DNA from: Dolomedes plantarius
Lineage: Eukaryota > Arthropoda > Arachnida > Araneae > Dolomedidae
NCBI GenBank assembly: GCA_907164885.2
Contig: OU015490.1
Location: 99,964,257 to 100,028,256, forward strand
Reading direction: 5' to 3'
Length of the DNA: 64,000 nt
The stretch's first letter is position 1. Every line of letters begins with the position of its first letter. The position numbers were made by a program, and so were the translations under genes. Positions 34,244-46,514 of this stretch are shown here, piece by piece. A model generated the notes under the pieces. The model was not told the origin of the DNA, ran no database searches, and saw only the letters and a list, made by a program, of their open reading frames with translations.

Positions 34244-34553
34244 AGAGTGCGAACTAATAGTAGGAATTGAAAAAGGTGGGAAGAGCGGGTACGGGGTAAA
34301 GTGCCTCAGGACCTAGCTAATGCTCCTATCTGTTGGATAGATTGCGAATTATACCTATATTTTATTGACAAGAGACCTAGGTATAATTTAAAACACTTTT
34401 TCGGTTTGGGTCCAAGTAACCCCCTAGGGTCCAAGTACTTACGGTACTTCATTTAGCATACTATATTAAAAATGGAACAATACAAGTAACGCTTCTGGGC
34501 ATTTCTCTCTCTTCTACCCCCGTTAACTAATTACACGTGTTGGATTGTAAATA

Positions 34554-35493
34554 CAGAGGCTGTTCACACATTTTTTAGACGATTTTGGTAAGCGGTAATA
34601 AAAAATATTTTGCTGCAAAAGAAATAATTGCAATTGTACTATGTTTTTAAAAGTCAAAATTATCGTCTACTGCTTGAAAGTTTTGTTTTTATTCAAAATG
34701 GCGTTTTTAACAAAGCAGTGGTTCGAAGGCTACATTTATGCTCGTTCCGAAGAGAAATATGTATACTCCGTTATCCAAAAACGATGTGAGAGTCATGGTT
34801 TTGTGATATCTAAAGCGTCGATAGGTAATATCGTCAACAAGAAATGAAAAAAATGTCAAATTGGATCCTCAAGTGGGACAAAAATTCCAAACAAGTATCC
34901 AAGGAAAAAACGGACATCTTCGACTATTGCAAAGGTACGTTGTTTAATATTAAAAGAAAATCCCCCTAGTCAAAGGACAGTTGCAAAATGATTAAAATGC
35001 TCGGTGTCCACTGTAAACAAAATGATAAACCTTGATTTAAATCTTAAGAAAGCGAAAAAACGCAATGTGCATCGTCTTCTTCCAAATCATATCGCTGAAC
35101 GCAGGACACGCTGCAGAATTCTATATGAGAAACACTTATCCAAAGAAAAATGGAAAACGATTGTCACAATAGATGAATCATGGGTGTATTTAAATGATTG
35201 CAACAAAAAAAGATGTATCACCTATGGATTTTTGTGCTTTCGAACTTTTAAAATCTGCATTATCCAAACGTCGTCCCAAAACCCTTACAGGACTCTGGAA
35301 AGCTGTTCATGAAGAATTTGATAGAATACCTCTTCTGACACTTCAAAAGGCATTATTATCCTGGAAATTGCGGTGTCGAAAGATAGTTCAGAATAAGGGA
35401 TGTCAAATAGAACATTTAAAACACAAGAATTTTATGTAATTTAGTTTTGTGAATACACTATACATAGTCTAAAAACTGTGTGAACAGCCTCTG
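34554..35493 (+). mobile_element. Internally deleted Tc1/mariner-type transposon (940 bp)
   Basis: CAGAGGCTGTTCACACA at the left and its inverse TGTGTGAACAGCCTCTG at the right, each extended to about 27 bp with one mismatch. TA duplication on both sides (34,552-34,553 and 35,494-35,495). The transposase inside lacks its centre. Confidence 0.9.
34698..35439 (+). pseudogene. Tc1/mariner-type transposase with central deletion
   Basis: Three pieces in different frames. N-terminus MAFLTKQWFEGYIYARSEEK (34,698-34,844). Middle VNKMINLDLNLKKAKKRNVH then RLLPNHIAERRTRC and the first catalytic Asp in TIDESWVYLND (about 35,015-35,205). C-terminus SPMDFCAFELLKSALSKRRP then LTLQKALLSWKLRCRKIVQ (about 35,215-35,439). 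The second catalytic Asp is missing: a deletion at about 35,210 joins the region after the first Asp to the 'DVSPMDF' third-Asp motif. Frameshifts and stops also break the N-terminal third. Not functional, though its ends could be mobilised by a full-length relative. Confidence 0.85.
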
Positions 35494-35495
35494 TA

Positions 35496-37679
35496 GAACC
35501 CAATGAGTTACGGTCGTGGAATAAAACTAGCCTAGCTACTTAATCAATTTGTCAACATTTCTTTTTTAGGTTCGTATCGCACATTCAACATTCGTATCGC
35601 ACTCTAAAATACATTGCTTGTGACGCCATTCTGTCCAGACCTGTAACGTAACTGCAGGATTGGAATAAAAGATAGAGAAAGAATAAACAAAGAGGAAATA
35701 AAAGATAAACTTAGCTTAATGATGTTACAACTTTAATGTACAAGAACTTGTGTTGTAATACATATACATTGGAGAAGAGCATTTTTTAACATTACACTTC
35801 CCGTTTTTTATAAAAAAGGGCAAATATAATTGAGTTGATATGTTTCATAATTTTATATTTTTTATATATTTAGTTTCTTTTCCTTTTAAACCTTTGTTTT
35901 TACCTATTATTATCATTACCATTACTACTATTATGCAGTGGACTGATTCAAACCTAATGCAATTTACAATATAATGATGAATTCGTCATCAATTGATTTT
36001 TAATGAAGAAGTTCTGCAGCCTTTTTGGATATTGATACTTTAAAGCATATAGTTTATTTGCATTTATAATAAAATGACAATGTGGCATCTAAATAATTAA
36101 GAAATTTAATTAGAAACTCTTCTATTTATCTTCGACTAACATTATGATATCACTTATGATAAATTGTTTTCATTGTCAGTCAAATTTATTAACCTTATTT
36201 CTTGTCAATAACATAAAAAGTTTTGTGAAAAATAGTTTCTTTCATATATTTCCTTTGGACTAAAAAAAAACTTATCTTTTCTGTTGCAGATCCCAATTTG
36301 GCTAAACAATAAGCCATTACCAAAAAAAGACCAATTTCTACTTTTAATAAATATTTGTTGTAACATTACAAACGTTTTTTGTAAGTGTTGAAACGAATTT
36401 TCACTAAGAATATCCCCGAATATATTTGAGGAAAAGAACAACTAATCTTTTCTGTCAACATCTTACCGCTGAGGAAAAGGTGCCCTAAATCTCCCATCAC
36501 AACCTCTACCGGATTAGAGAGGCATCCTCAGTAGCACCACCTAATCTTTTCTCCATAAAATTTACGGACCTTTTGACACCCCCAAACAGATTATCTATAA
36601 TATAGTAGTTTGTCATCAAATATCGACCATAGCAAATCCGCGAAACCGAGTCTTTGTTGCCAGAGACACCCGAGAAATTTATGGTATTGACTCTGTTGTA
36701 ACTCTTGCCCAAACAAAGTGGAAGAAGGCTGTAAATCTGCATTCTTCACGAGGCTACTGAAGAGATTTAGACAAATTTATGTTCTGCTGTTTTATGAAAA
36801 AATACCTTGTAATAAAACAGTATTACACTCTCTGGCTGACATCCCTCAAAAGACCTAACGGGAAATGTATTGAAACTTGCACTGCCAGTGTAATTTTGTG
36901 GGTTCGATAAATATTTAAGTGAAATTAATGCAGGCCGAAAGGTATTTTCTTTGCATGAACGCGTCAGTCAAAATTCAATATGCACGCCGTTAAAAATATG
37001 GACTTTGTATTCATCCTAAGTAGAATATAAATCCCGTTTTGCTGGATATTTGCTTATGATAGGGACCTAAAGATGAGTAATTTTTTGAGGAAATGAATAC
37101 AGAAGGATGTTTCGTTAGGTTTGTTTGTGATGACAATACTTGGTATTTTCAAGAGGAAAGTCTTTTGGGTTGAACAAATTTCTTTTTAGAAAGGAATATA
37201 TAAAATGCCATCAGCGGGATATTTAAACTATGCTTACAAAGACCGAATAAAACACAATAACATCTATTGCATTTTACTTCTATTGCATTTTATAATGTAT
37301 TGGGTTACGTTGATAAAGGTATACCCTGTACTGTAATGCTAAAAATACATCAAGATTATACGAGTTCTCTTCCCGTTACCCATGATATTTGGGACCCCCT
37401 ATCGAGAGTGTTGGAAAGTGACGTTATTTATCTCTCGTATATGCACCTCATTATGACAACTTGGTCATAGGTCACAAATATTTCCCCACATGATCGTTTT
37501 TCAGATGATCTTTTCTATTAAATAATTTTTTCCCTACAGATCTATTTTTTGATGGTGCACTTTTTCACCTTCTTAGCTTCTCCTGAAAGAAGCCTGGTTT
37601 TGGAATAATAATTCCCTATTTTCGATATAAGTCAAGTGCTTTGTTTTCTGTCTATCTTTGACATCCCTATCTCAGCATA
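35496..37679. other. Unassigned AT-rich DNA
   Basis: No element ends or conserved coding found. The open frames at 36,205-36,441 and 36,506-36,742 (minus) and 37,267-37,470 (plus) have no family signature. Confidence 0.5.
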
Positions 37680-38215
37680 CATAGTCTTTAACTGATCAAT
37701 ATCGCAACGTGGAGCTTACTTTTTAATTGCATTCATGCCTAATAAAAGGAAAGCTGAAGAAAGCTGACTTTGAAGTTGAATAAAAGGCAATTTTTTCTTC
37801 TTTGTTTTCTCTTAAGGAATCCCTGTTTTGGGAGGAATCCCTATTATAGGGATGAATCCCTATATAGCTAATGGCTTTGTCTTTTCTCGGGCTTTTAGAT
37901 CCCCGTCACATGTGATCTTTCCTTGATCAATGTCATCACGTGGTGCTTACTTTTCATGTATGTTCATGCCTAATGAAAAGGAAAACTGAAGAAACTTGGT
38001 TGAAAAATTAGTCATTTTTTTCTTCCTTGTTTTCCTTAAAAGGATCCTATCGGAGAATGAATCAATATTCTCTATATAGTCTCTCTCCACCTTTACGATT
38101 CAAACTTATGCTAATCTGGTCTTTCATTAGTCAATATCTGTACATGGTTCTTATGTTTTCACTGACTTCATGCCAAGTAAAAGAAATTGAAGAAGCATGA
38201 CGGATTGGGTCGGAT
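37680..38215. repeat. Degenerate tandem triplication, about 210-230 bp unit
   Basis: Three units share TCAATATC...CATGGT-like, CTTACTTTT, TTCATGCCTAAT(A/G)AAA and CTGAAGAA motifs, near 37,697, 37,926 and 38,134. Diverged. Non-coding. Confidence 0.7.
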
Positions 38216-38390
38216 AAATGGTCATTTTTGCTTAAACTTGTCATGACTAGCTAAACAAAAGAAGATTCCCGTGGACAAACGAACTTGAGACATGATTTTC
38301 ATGAAGAAGCGAACACATTTTTCAATTTCATTTAACACGAGTTTAATTTAAAAAGCCGAAAGAATATCCAAATTGAAGTGCGTAGATTTG

Positions 38391-39213
38391 TTAAGGCTGC
38401 TATGTAGTAACCCCAGTGGATTCGCTCACCGCAATGTTAACCTATGGAGAAAATTGTCCGCGGATTGCCGACATGGATTCAAAGATTTTTTTTTAAAAAT
38501 TGTACTCCTCCATAGAGAAAGAAATTTTACATTTGTGTACATTTTTCGTTTTTTTAAAAAAATGCAATTAATATTTTAAAATTTAAATTATTCGGGGAAA
38601 AATCTGGCATAGTGGGTTTTAAACGCTCATAAATTCCTTCGGTGGACGAAATTTATAAAATGAATCCTGTAGCGCTTTGCAGAAAAGTTCAGGCTATCTG
38701 ACATTACCAATTTTATTTGATTATCAGCATTTATGTACCAGTAAATAGTTGACAAAAATATATTTTAAATAAAAAATTTGGGGGCGGCGCTTAACCCCCC
38801 CCCCCTATAGAGAGAGCGCCATTACAATTCCTCAAAATGTCAATCCTAAGGCCGTCTGCACAAGGAGCAACTCAAAAGAAACTGATAACTGACTCAAATC
38901 ACAAACCAGTCCGTGATGAGTCGCAACCTATGTAATTGAATGGAGCCACACACACGGCGCAACTGGTTACAAACCCGGGTTTGTAACCAGTTGCGCCGTG
39001 TGCGTGGCTCCATTCAATTACATAGGTTGCGACTCATCACGGACTGGTTTGTGATTTGAGTCAGTTATCAGTTTCTTTTGAGTTGCTCCGTGTGCAGACG
39101 GGCTAAGGGTGATGGAATTCTCGAACTGTCAACTGGACTCCTCCCACCACAAGAGTCTGCAAGAAGAGGAAAAGGGAAATTCGATTTTTTTTCTTAGTAC
39201 ATAGCAGCCTTAA
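38391..39213. mobile_element. TTAA MITE, copy a, carrying a palindrome
   Basis: Starts TTAAGGCTGCTATGTAGTAA and ends TTAGTACATAGCAGCCTTAA. The TTAA at both ends suggests a piggyBac-like target. The body matches copy c (44,143-44,702) closely. A 252-bp fold-back element (38,851-39,102) interrupts it. Confidence 0.82.
38851..39102. mobile_element. 252-bp near-perfect spacerless palindrome (fold-back MITE)
   Basis: Two 126-bp arms meet at CCC|GGG (38,976/38,977) with no loop. Only three mismatched positions are seen between arms. Flanked by CTAAG on both sides (38,846-38,850 and 39,103-39,107). The sister copy of the host MITE at 44,593-44,597 has a single CTAAG, so this is an insertion with a 5-bp target duplication. 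No coding capacity. Confidence 0.92.
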
Positions 39214-39269
39214 TACACTTTAGTTTTATCGAATTTATACTTATTTTTCAGTTATTCCCCCAAAAGTTA

Positions 39270-39422
39270 AATTGTGGTGGCACCTAGCCAAGTCGGACTC
39301 CGACCCTTGTGGTGCTACTATAAAACCGGAGCCACACTACTCAGCTCGAAGCCTATTCTGACCTGGTCTGGAACTTCCGGCCAAGGGAAATTAGGAACAA
39401 CAACAAAAACAAACAACAGATA
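39270..39422 (+). repeat. SINE-1, 5' truncated
   Basis: Plus-strand copy of the SINE-1 3' body (GTGGTGGCACCTAGCCA, GGTCTGGAACTTCCGGCCA) ending in an ACAACAACAAAAACAAACAA tail. Confidence 0.75.
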
Positions 39423-41040
39423 AAACAGACTCATCGTTGACTAAAACTCAGGAATTAGTAGGGTGGAAAGTTTTCTACAAAGTTTATTTCAAATAAGAAG
39501 TTAACAAGGTGAATAATTTTAGCATCAGAAAATTTGAATTTGTGACTAAACTCCCAAGAATGTTTGTTAATCATTGGTTTAAAAATTTCATAATTAGACC
39601 TGGAATTCCACAAGGACGATCTAGAGCGGCTTTCAAGTTGTAAAATTCATTGGTATTATGGTTTCATTGCGTGATGGATTTTGCAACAAAGGTTCCTAAA
39701 AGTTGCCAGAAAAATAATATTTGGTATTCAGCATCAAGTCTTTTCCAGAGTTCCGTTTTACTTTAAAAAAGTAAGATTTGAAAAAAGTATCTAAGAACTG
39801 ACATTTTTCATTTTACAAAAGGCTTTGACGATTTAGAGGGAAAATGTGTGAAACAACTCTAGCTTGCTAAAAAAATTTTTAACCGTCTAAGGCAAGATAT
39901 AGTGGCTCTAATGTCTTTCAAAATGATGAACCCACTTGCCCCTCTTTACAGTTGAAGACGTGTAAAAATTGTGTTCCGTCTCGCGAAGTATTTTATTCTT
40001 AAGAATGTTTACAAATAATGAACGATTTTTAATGCATACATCAAGGACGCTTCCGGTTTGTCCGATTTTAGGCAAATTACAGCTGCTACAAGGGTATGTA
40101 AGTCTTCTTTGGTAAAGGGTTACTGTTTGCACGGAAGATGATTTTATCTGTCCCGGTAATTTGAACTAAAGCCCGTTTTTTCGGTTTATTAGTTCAGATC
40201 TCAGCATTGATTTTGATTCTGAGCATAGATATTAACAAATCCTTAACGATATTTTATACGAGTATCAAGAACCCGTCAATTACGGCTGCCACAAGGTATG
40301 TATGCCATTTCCCCCCCCCCCCTTTTGGTAAAGGGTTACTGTGCGCACGGAGGAAGATTTTATCTGTCCCGGTAATTTGAGCTAAAGCCTGTTTGTGGGT
40401 TTTTATTAGTCCAGGTCGAAGTGCTAGACCCTGGTTTGCAAAAGCTCGCCTCCAGGAAAGGTAAGTCAATTTACGCATCCCCTGCTATCTAAAGGAGGAA
40501 CACGTGGATCCAACAATACCTCACTTAATTTGATTTCGATGCATCCGGGCACTAGTGTTGCGGTTTGGCGACCAGTGACGTCACTAGGCAGATGGCAACG
40601 GCGGGGGAGCTGTTGCCACCGCGGCAAGCGGAATGGAAAAGAGTTTCAAGAATGGGACGAGGGGACGGGGAGCTACAAACGAGCGAAAAATCAGGGGGTC
40701 ATTTTTGTCGGGTGTGAAATGCATTTATCTGTTACATACGAGAAAAGAAAAGACATTTTTTTTTTGGCGTGCGCTTTTGGATGAGTGATTAATGCGGTGG
40801 GGGTTAAAGAAGTGATTTGCATGTTCCATAGAGAGAGAGAACGATCGGTGTAATGGAGCGATATTTGTCTTGCATTTATGAAGCATAAAATGTGTATCAA
40901 AGCGTGAAAGTCGTCCAATACATTTAAATGAATATATAATCTAGAACGCGTTAAATGCTCGATACGTCCAAGGACAGGGCTTTTTTCTTTTTTTTTTTAA
41001 ATGCGATTGTATGAAATTCTAGATTTGTCGAGCAGTCATT
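39423..41040. other. Mostly unassigned DNA with a local duplication
   Basis: About 110 bp around 40,085-40,200 (GGTAAAGGGTTACTGT, ATTTTATCTGTCCCGGTAAT) is repeated at about 40,284-40,410 as a direct duplication. The stretch 40,540-40,700 is GC-richer with a CRE-like GTGACGTCAC (40,574-40,583) and an 84-codon open frame. Promoter or exon status is not supported by anything else. Confidence 0.45.
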
Positions 41041-41048
41041 ATTTAGAT

Positions 41049-41368
41049 CAGGGGTGTCAAACTCAAAGGCTAACTTGGACCAAACAAACAAGGTTTAACT
41101 ATAGGTAGGTCGCAAAAAAAAAAAAAAAAACAATATTAATAGAAACGTAGGTTTTTTACAGTATATTACCTAATTACAGTATATTCAACATAAATATACA
41201 CATTTTGTTTAACAATAGCAAAGAAAGAGTATAATTAAAAAAACACTTAGCGAATTCTTCCGATCTAATTATAATTCTGCGTCGGTTATTTTATTATAAT
41301 TATTGTGTGGCAATATATTGGCCGGGCCGCAAAAATGGTCGTCACGGGCCGCGAGTTTGACACCCCTG
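41049..41368. mobile_element. hAT-type MITE (320 bp)
   Basis: Inverted ends CAGGGGTGTCAAACTC / GAGTTTGACACCCCTG and an exact 8-bp target duplication ATTTAGAT (41,041-41,048 and 41,369-41,376), diagnostic for hAT. Non-coding. Confidence 0.95.
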
Positions 41369-41730
41369 ATTTAGATGCTTAATAAACATAAAATTCTTCA
41401 TGGTGATGAATTTTAGTGGGAAATTTGTCTTTCAACTTTGTTTATAAAACGAGAATAAAAGCCTGCAAAGTCGTTTTTATAATTTGTTTTCATTAACTAT
41501 GACTAAATGATGCGACTGTAAATTTTTGCTATGAATCTAAAGTTTTACATGTAATACAAACTTACATACCTTTAGTAACAGACTATAACTTTATTAAAAT
41601 GACTTTAAGTAAAAAGGGCCCATCTGATCCCCGAATTTTTAAAATTTTATGAAATACTACAGATATTTTAATAAGTTCATACGTCTAAAGGCAGTTTGAC
41701 TGCACTTAAACCACATTCTTTACACATACC

Positions 41731-42154
41731 TTAAGGATGCTGTGTACTAACCGTATTGGATTCGCTGACTTCAATGTTTACCTAAGGAGAAAATTTGTCT
41801 ACTAATTACAGCTACATAAATGCCGATAATCCAGTAAAAATGGTATTTTCAGATAGTCTGAACTCTTCTGCACAGGATTCATTTTATAAATTTCGTCCAT
41901 CAAAGGAGTTTAGGAGAGTTTAAAACACACTACATCAGATTCCCCCCCCCCAGAATAATTTAAATTTTAAAATATTATTTCATTTTTTTAAACGAAAAAT
42001 GTCCCCAAAGTGTAAAATTTATTTTTCTATCACGGAGTACAATATAAAAGAAAAAAAATCTTTCAATCCAAGTCGGCAATCCTTGGACACATTTTCTCCG
42101 TAGGTTAACATTGAGGTGAGCGAATCCGATTGGGTTAGTACACAGCACCCTTAA
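41731..42154. mobile_element. TTAA MITE, copy b
   Basis: TTAAGGATGCTGTGTACTAA to TTAGTACACAGCACCCTTAA. Inverted repeats run about 100 bp, including GGATTCGCTGACTTCAATG. Confidence 0.85.
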
Positions 42155-42537
42155 AACGAATACGGTGACTTGGAAAATAGACCAAAGTTTTCCTGATGAC
42201 TACGACACCTGTAAATTTATGGCATAATCTTTTTAAAGAATTTCAAAGGATATGGAAATTGCTAACATAGTTTAAATTGATGAATTTCATTTATTTATTT
42301 ACTTTTTTTATCAAGCAGAATGGCAATTGCCCTGAAGATATAAACACCGTGATTTTGTTGTCTATTTTAAAAAGGGAGGTTCATTTAGGTCTGGGGGGGG
42401 GGAGGGGCAATTGTTTTGGCTCGGGAGCAGCTTTGTGGAAGAGGAGGTTAGTGGAGGGTCGCATCTTTCAAAGTTATTGCATTTATTAGTTAACTTTGCA
42501 TTTCAGGAAAAGGCATAAATTGTGTCATAAAAATAAA
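42155..42537. other. Unassigned AT-rich DNA
   Basis: No gene or element recognised. Includes a G-run near 42,394-42,405. Confidence 0.5.
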
Positions 42538-43163
42538 CTAGTTGGTACCCTTCAAAACATGACGGCTAGATAGTAAATAAATGTACTAATATACAAATTA
42601 TACTCAAAACATCACTGCCAATTTAGAAAATCATAATAATCAGAAACAAATTAATATGTTTAAGCGGTCTAGTGCTTAGTGAGTATCTAAAGCCAGATTT
42701 GAAAATGTCACTGAGCATGTGCAAAAAGCAATTTTTTTATGTAAATTATAGCTAATTAAACGGCGTGAAATAAACAATTTCCATCGGGTTTAATCTTATA
42801 TTTCACAAACATAATTATCATAAAAATAAAAATGGTAGAGCGAGATCTAGAGAGACTTCTCGAAATAAACATGTTTATCATTAAAACATGTCACTGAGCA
42901 TGCGCAGAAACAGTGAGTTTCTAAAGCCAGATTTAAACATACCACTGAGCATGCGCAAAAATCAATTTTTTAAATTGTAAATTACCGTTAATTAATAGAA
43001 ATTGCGGTTACAAAAAAAAAAAAAAAAAAAAATTGACAAATCTACAGATTACAATCTTTCGTTTAAGATCTAAATGAAGTAAATTGATGCAGTAGTTTTC
43101 TCTCACGGACTGCCCAAAAAGTCGGCTTAACAACTTAAATATATATATATAAGTATAAATTAA
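42538..43163 (-). mobile_element. Non-autonomous Helitron-3, copy 1
   Basis: CTAG end at 42,538-42,541 after A42537. On the minus strand the 3' end reads CCGTCATGTTTTGAAGGGTA then CCAACTAG, a decayed version of the hairpin seen in copy 2. Contains imperfect inner repeats with CACTGAGCATG(C/T)GCA. The 5' end, near the TA tract at 43,141, is not resolved. Confidence 0.65.
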
Positions 43164-43303
43164 ATTAAATATTGGCAGTTTTTCTGGCTGTTTTGGTGTT
43201 TTTGGCTGTCTTTGGCAGTTTTTCTGGCAGTCCATATTTTTCTGGCTTTTTTGTCGGGCCACAAAAAAAATCTGTAGCGGTCCGCAATTTGCCCACCCTT
43301 GAT
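43164..43303 (-). mobile_element. hAT-type element end fragment
   Basis: Plus strand ends GCAATTTGCCCACCCTTG, the inverse of a hAT-like terminus. The body has three copies of TTTCTGGC(T/A)GT-type sequence. No second end was found. Confidence 0.45.
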
Positions 43304-43317
43304 TTAGGTGAACTTAT

Positions 43318-43550
43318 CCAATGCTGCAGGTACTTGTCCTGGGGACATTCACCTATCCACACTACAATGTTATTGTCTGCCTTGTAATGGGAGCACCATC
43401 TAGGTGATCCCACATTTCCCTTATGAGGGTACAGAAAAGAAACGTCTATGCGTTGACCAGGATTCAAACACAGGCCCACTTAGGTTAGACGCTTAGGTTT
43501 ATGGGACAACTAAGGTTTTGAGCAATGCTAACCGCTATACCATGTGGGCA
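43318..43550 (-). repeat. tRNA-derived SINE-2
   Basis: Minus strand starts GCCCACATGGTATAGCGGTT, an A-box-like head, with CCTGTGTTTGAATCCTGGTC as B box. It then runs through a body shared with 59,752-59,950. Confidence 0.75.
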
Positions 43551-43555
43551 GTTAT

Positions 43556-43909
43556 CTGTTGTTGCTGTTGTTACTTATGCTTTCTGGCCGGAATTAATTC
43601 CAAACCAGGTCCATATAGGCTAGCGGGCAGAGGAGTGCGGCTCCGGTTTATAACGGCATCGCAAGGGTCGGAGTCTGATTTAGCCAGGTGCCACCGCAAT
43701 TTTGATCGAGCAACCCCAGAGGCGACATCCGAGGCGATCATACCCTCTCCCACCCTCACTGATCTTTATAGAGGGACTTTCCAGTTTCCGGTTTTAACGT
43801 GCCCATACCCAGCCTAGACACTGAGGTATTTAATGGCGATTGTCGAGATTCGATCCGAGCACCCTCAGCATCAAAAACCAGAACGCTACCGCAGGGCCAT
43901 CTCGAGTCC
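43556..43909 (-). repeat. tRNA-derived SINE-1, full-length
   Basis: Same organisation as 25,284-25,629, with a GTTGTTGCTGTTGTT tail side on the left and tRNA-like head at the right (GGATCGAATCTCG). Inserted next to SINE-2. Confidence 0.82.
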
Positions 43910-43974
43910 AATCGATCAGTCATTTGTGATTTATAAAAGCAATAATAAGCTTCTATTGTGGGCACGATATGTAT

Positions 43975-44142
43975 CTTTCGTTAGCTAGACGATGGTCGAA
44001 GGGCTTGGGGGATGGCATTTGGTACCAGAGTCTGGGGGTTCGAGTCCCACTATTGTAACCGTTCGGAATTGACCGTAACACTCCAGACCAAAACCAATCT
44101 ATCTATGGTAAATGGCCACTGTATAAACTTCATGGTTATTCC
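43975..44142 (+). repeat. tRNA-derived SINE-like sequence (third type)
   Basis: Head with TAGACGATGGTCGAAGGGC and B-box-like GGGTTCGAGTCCC, unlike SINE-1 and SINE-2 further on. Single copy here. Confidence 0.5.
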
Positions 44143-44702
44143 TTAAGGGTGCTATGTACTAACCCCATTGGATTCACTCACCTCAATGTTAACCTATGGA
44201 GAAAATTTGTCCACGGATTGCCGACTTGGATTCAAAGATTTAAAAAGAAAAAAATTGTACTCCTTCATAGAAAAAGAAATTTCACATTTGTATACATTTT
44301 TCGTTTTTTTTAATGCAATTAATATTTTAAAATTTAAATTATTCGGGGAAAAATCTGGTATAGTGTGTTTTAAACGCTCATAAATTCCTTCGGTGGACGA
44401 AATTTATAAAATGAATCCTGTAGCGCTTTGCAGAAAAGTTCAGGCTATCTGACATTACCAATTTTATTTGATTACCAGCATTTATGTACCTGTAAATAGT
44501 TGACTAAAATATATTTTAAATAAAAAATTTGGGGGCAGCGCTTAACCCCCCTGTAGAGAGAGAGCCATTACAATCCCTCAAAATGTCAATCCTAAGGAGG
44601 GGTGGAATTCTCGAACTGTCAACTGGACTCCTCCCACCACAAGAGTCTGCAAGAAGAGGAAAAGGGAAATACGATTTTTTTCTTAGTACATAGCAGCCTT
44701 AA
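44143..44702. mobile_element. TTAA MITE, copy c (uninterrupted reference)
   Basis: TTAAGGGTGCTATGTACTAA to TTAGTACATAGCAGCCTTAA. Nearly the same as copy a, but without the palindrome. Confidence 0.85.
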
Positions 44703-45278
44703 TATTACATCTTTCGAATCAGAAATATTCTGCTTCCAGGCATGTTGATATGCATAGTGTAGGATCCCGAAATCTATTGTTTTAGTTTGTTTTAAATTTA
44801 TATGTCTTCGTTTCACCATGCCGTTTATTTAAATATTTATTTAATTTCAATAAACTCAATTAGTGAAGAAGTCGCTAAAATTTCTCGTAGTTCAGAAAAG
44901 CAAGGTAAGTATTTATGTTACATTTTTAAAAAAAAGTTTTTGAAATAAAATAAAGTCGAAATTATTAAGTTCCGGCTTGATGTTATCAAGAACTTCTTTA
45001 CTCAATATGTTGTCTTTAAAGCAGCCTAGGAGAAGGGAGATTATTTAAACAAACCCCTCTTTTCTTCAGTTATTTAAAATTTTGTAAAGGTATACAAAGT
45101 ACGTAACATTTCTGAAATAACTAGCGTATTATTAAGGCTTGTTCTTATTTTATCTACTAACATTATAATAATAGGAGCTGGAAGATGACTGTAGAAAACA
45201 AATTTCTCGAGGTATTATAGTAGTATGTTTTTTTCGCCAGTTGTAGCTACCTTATACACATATAAAAATGATCAAACA
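44703..45278. other. Unassigned AT-rich DNA
   Basis: Nothing recognised. Confidence 0.5.
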
Positions 45279-45713
45279 TTAAGATTGCTGAGTACTAACT
45301 CTAATGGATTCGCTCACCTCAATGTTAACCTTTGGAGAAAATGTGTCTACCATTTACAGCTACATAAATGCCGATAATCCAATAAAAAAATGGTATTTTC
45401 AGACAGCCTCAACTTTTTTGCACATTGCAAAAGGATTCATTTTATAAATTTCGCTTACTAAAAGAATTTAGGAGCGTATAAATTACATTATACTAGATTC
45501 CCCCCCCCCCCCCCTCGAAGGATTGAAATTTTAAAATATTATTTGCATTAAAAAAACCAAAAATGCCCCAAGGTGTAAAATTTCTTTCTCTATTATGGAG
45601 TACAATTTTTAAAAAAATCTTTCAATCCAAGTTGGCAATCCTTGGACCCATTTTATCCATAGGTTAACACCGAGTTGAGCAAATCCAAGAGGGTTAGTAC
45701 ACAGCAGCCTTAA
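45279..45713. mobile_element. TTAA MITE, copy d
   Basis: TTAAGATTGCTGAGTACTAA to TTAGTACACAGCAGCCTTAA. Contains a C-run near 45,500. Confidence 0.83.
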
Positions 45714-45795
45714 GTAAGATGAGTATTATTTTCTGCTATAATGCTATCAGCAAATATATTATGCAATACAAATACAGTCCTAAGAAAAAATATTT

Positions 45796-46170
<375 letters not shown>

Positions 46171-46514
46171 GAAATTTTCCTTCCCTCAGGTCCGTTATGG
46201 AGGACCGTAGTCCTACGTTAAAAACCCTTGGTGAAGAATTGTTTAACAAGTTGCTGTTTAGTATTTTTTAAAAGATACTTTTGTGATATTAATTTGAAAT
46301 TTATGCCTTTTAATAGAGTAGGTACTCTTGAAAATCTGTGTTTATTAGTGTACAAGTGTGAGCTTGAGAAAGGTGCAACAATGTGTCATAATATCCAGTT
46401 CATAATCAATATTTTCTTGGATATATTTGTGAAGAGCAGGGTAAAAAAGTTGCAAACATTAATTACCATATAATCAAAAACTGACATCAAAGCGTAATCT
46501 CTAAAAATAAAACA

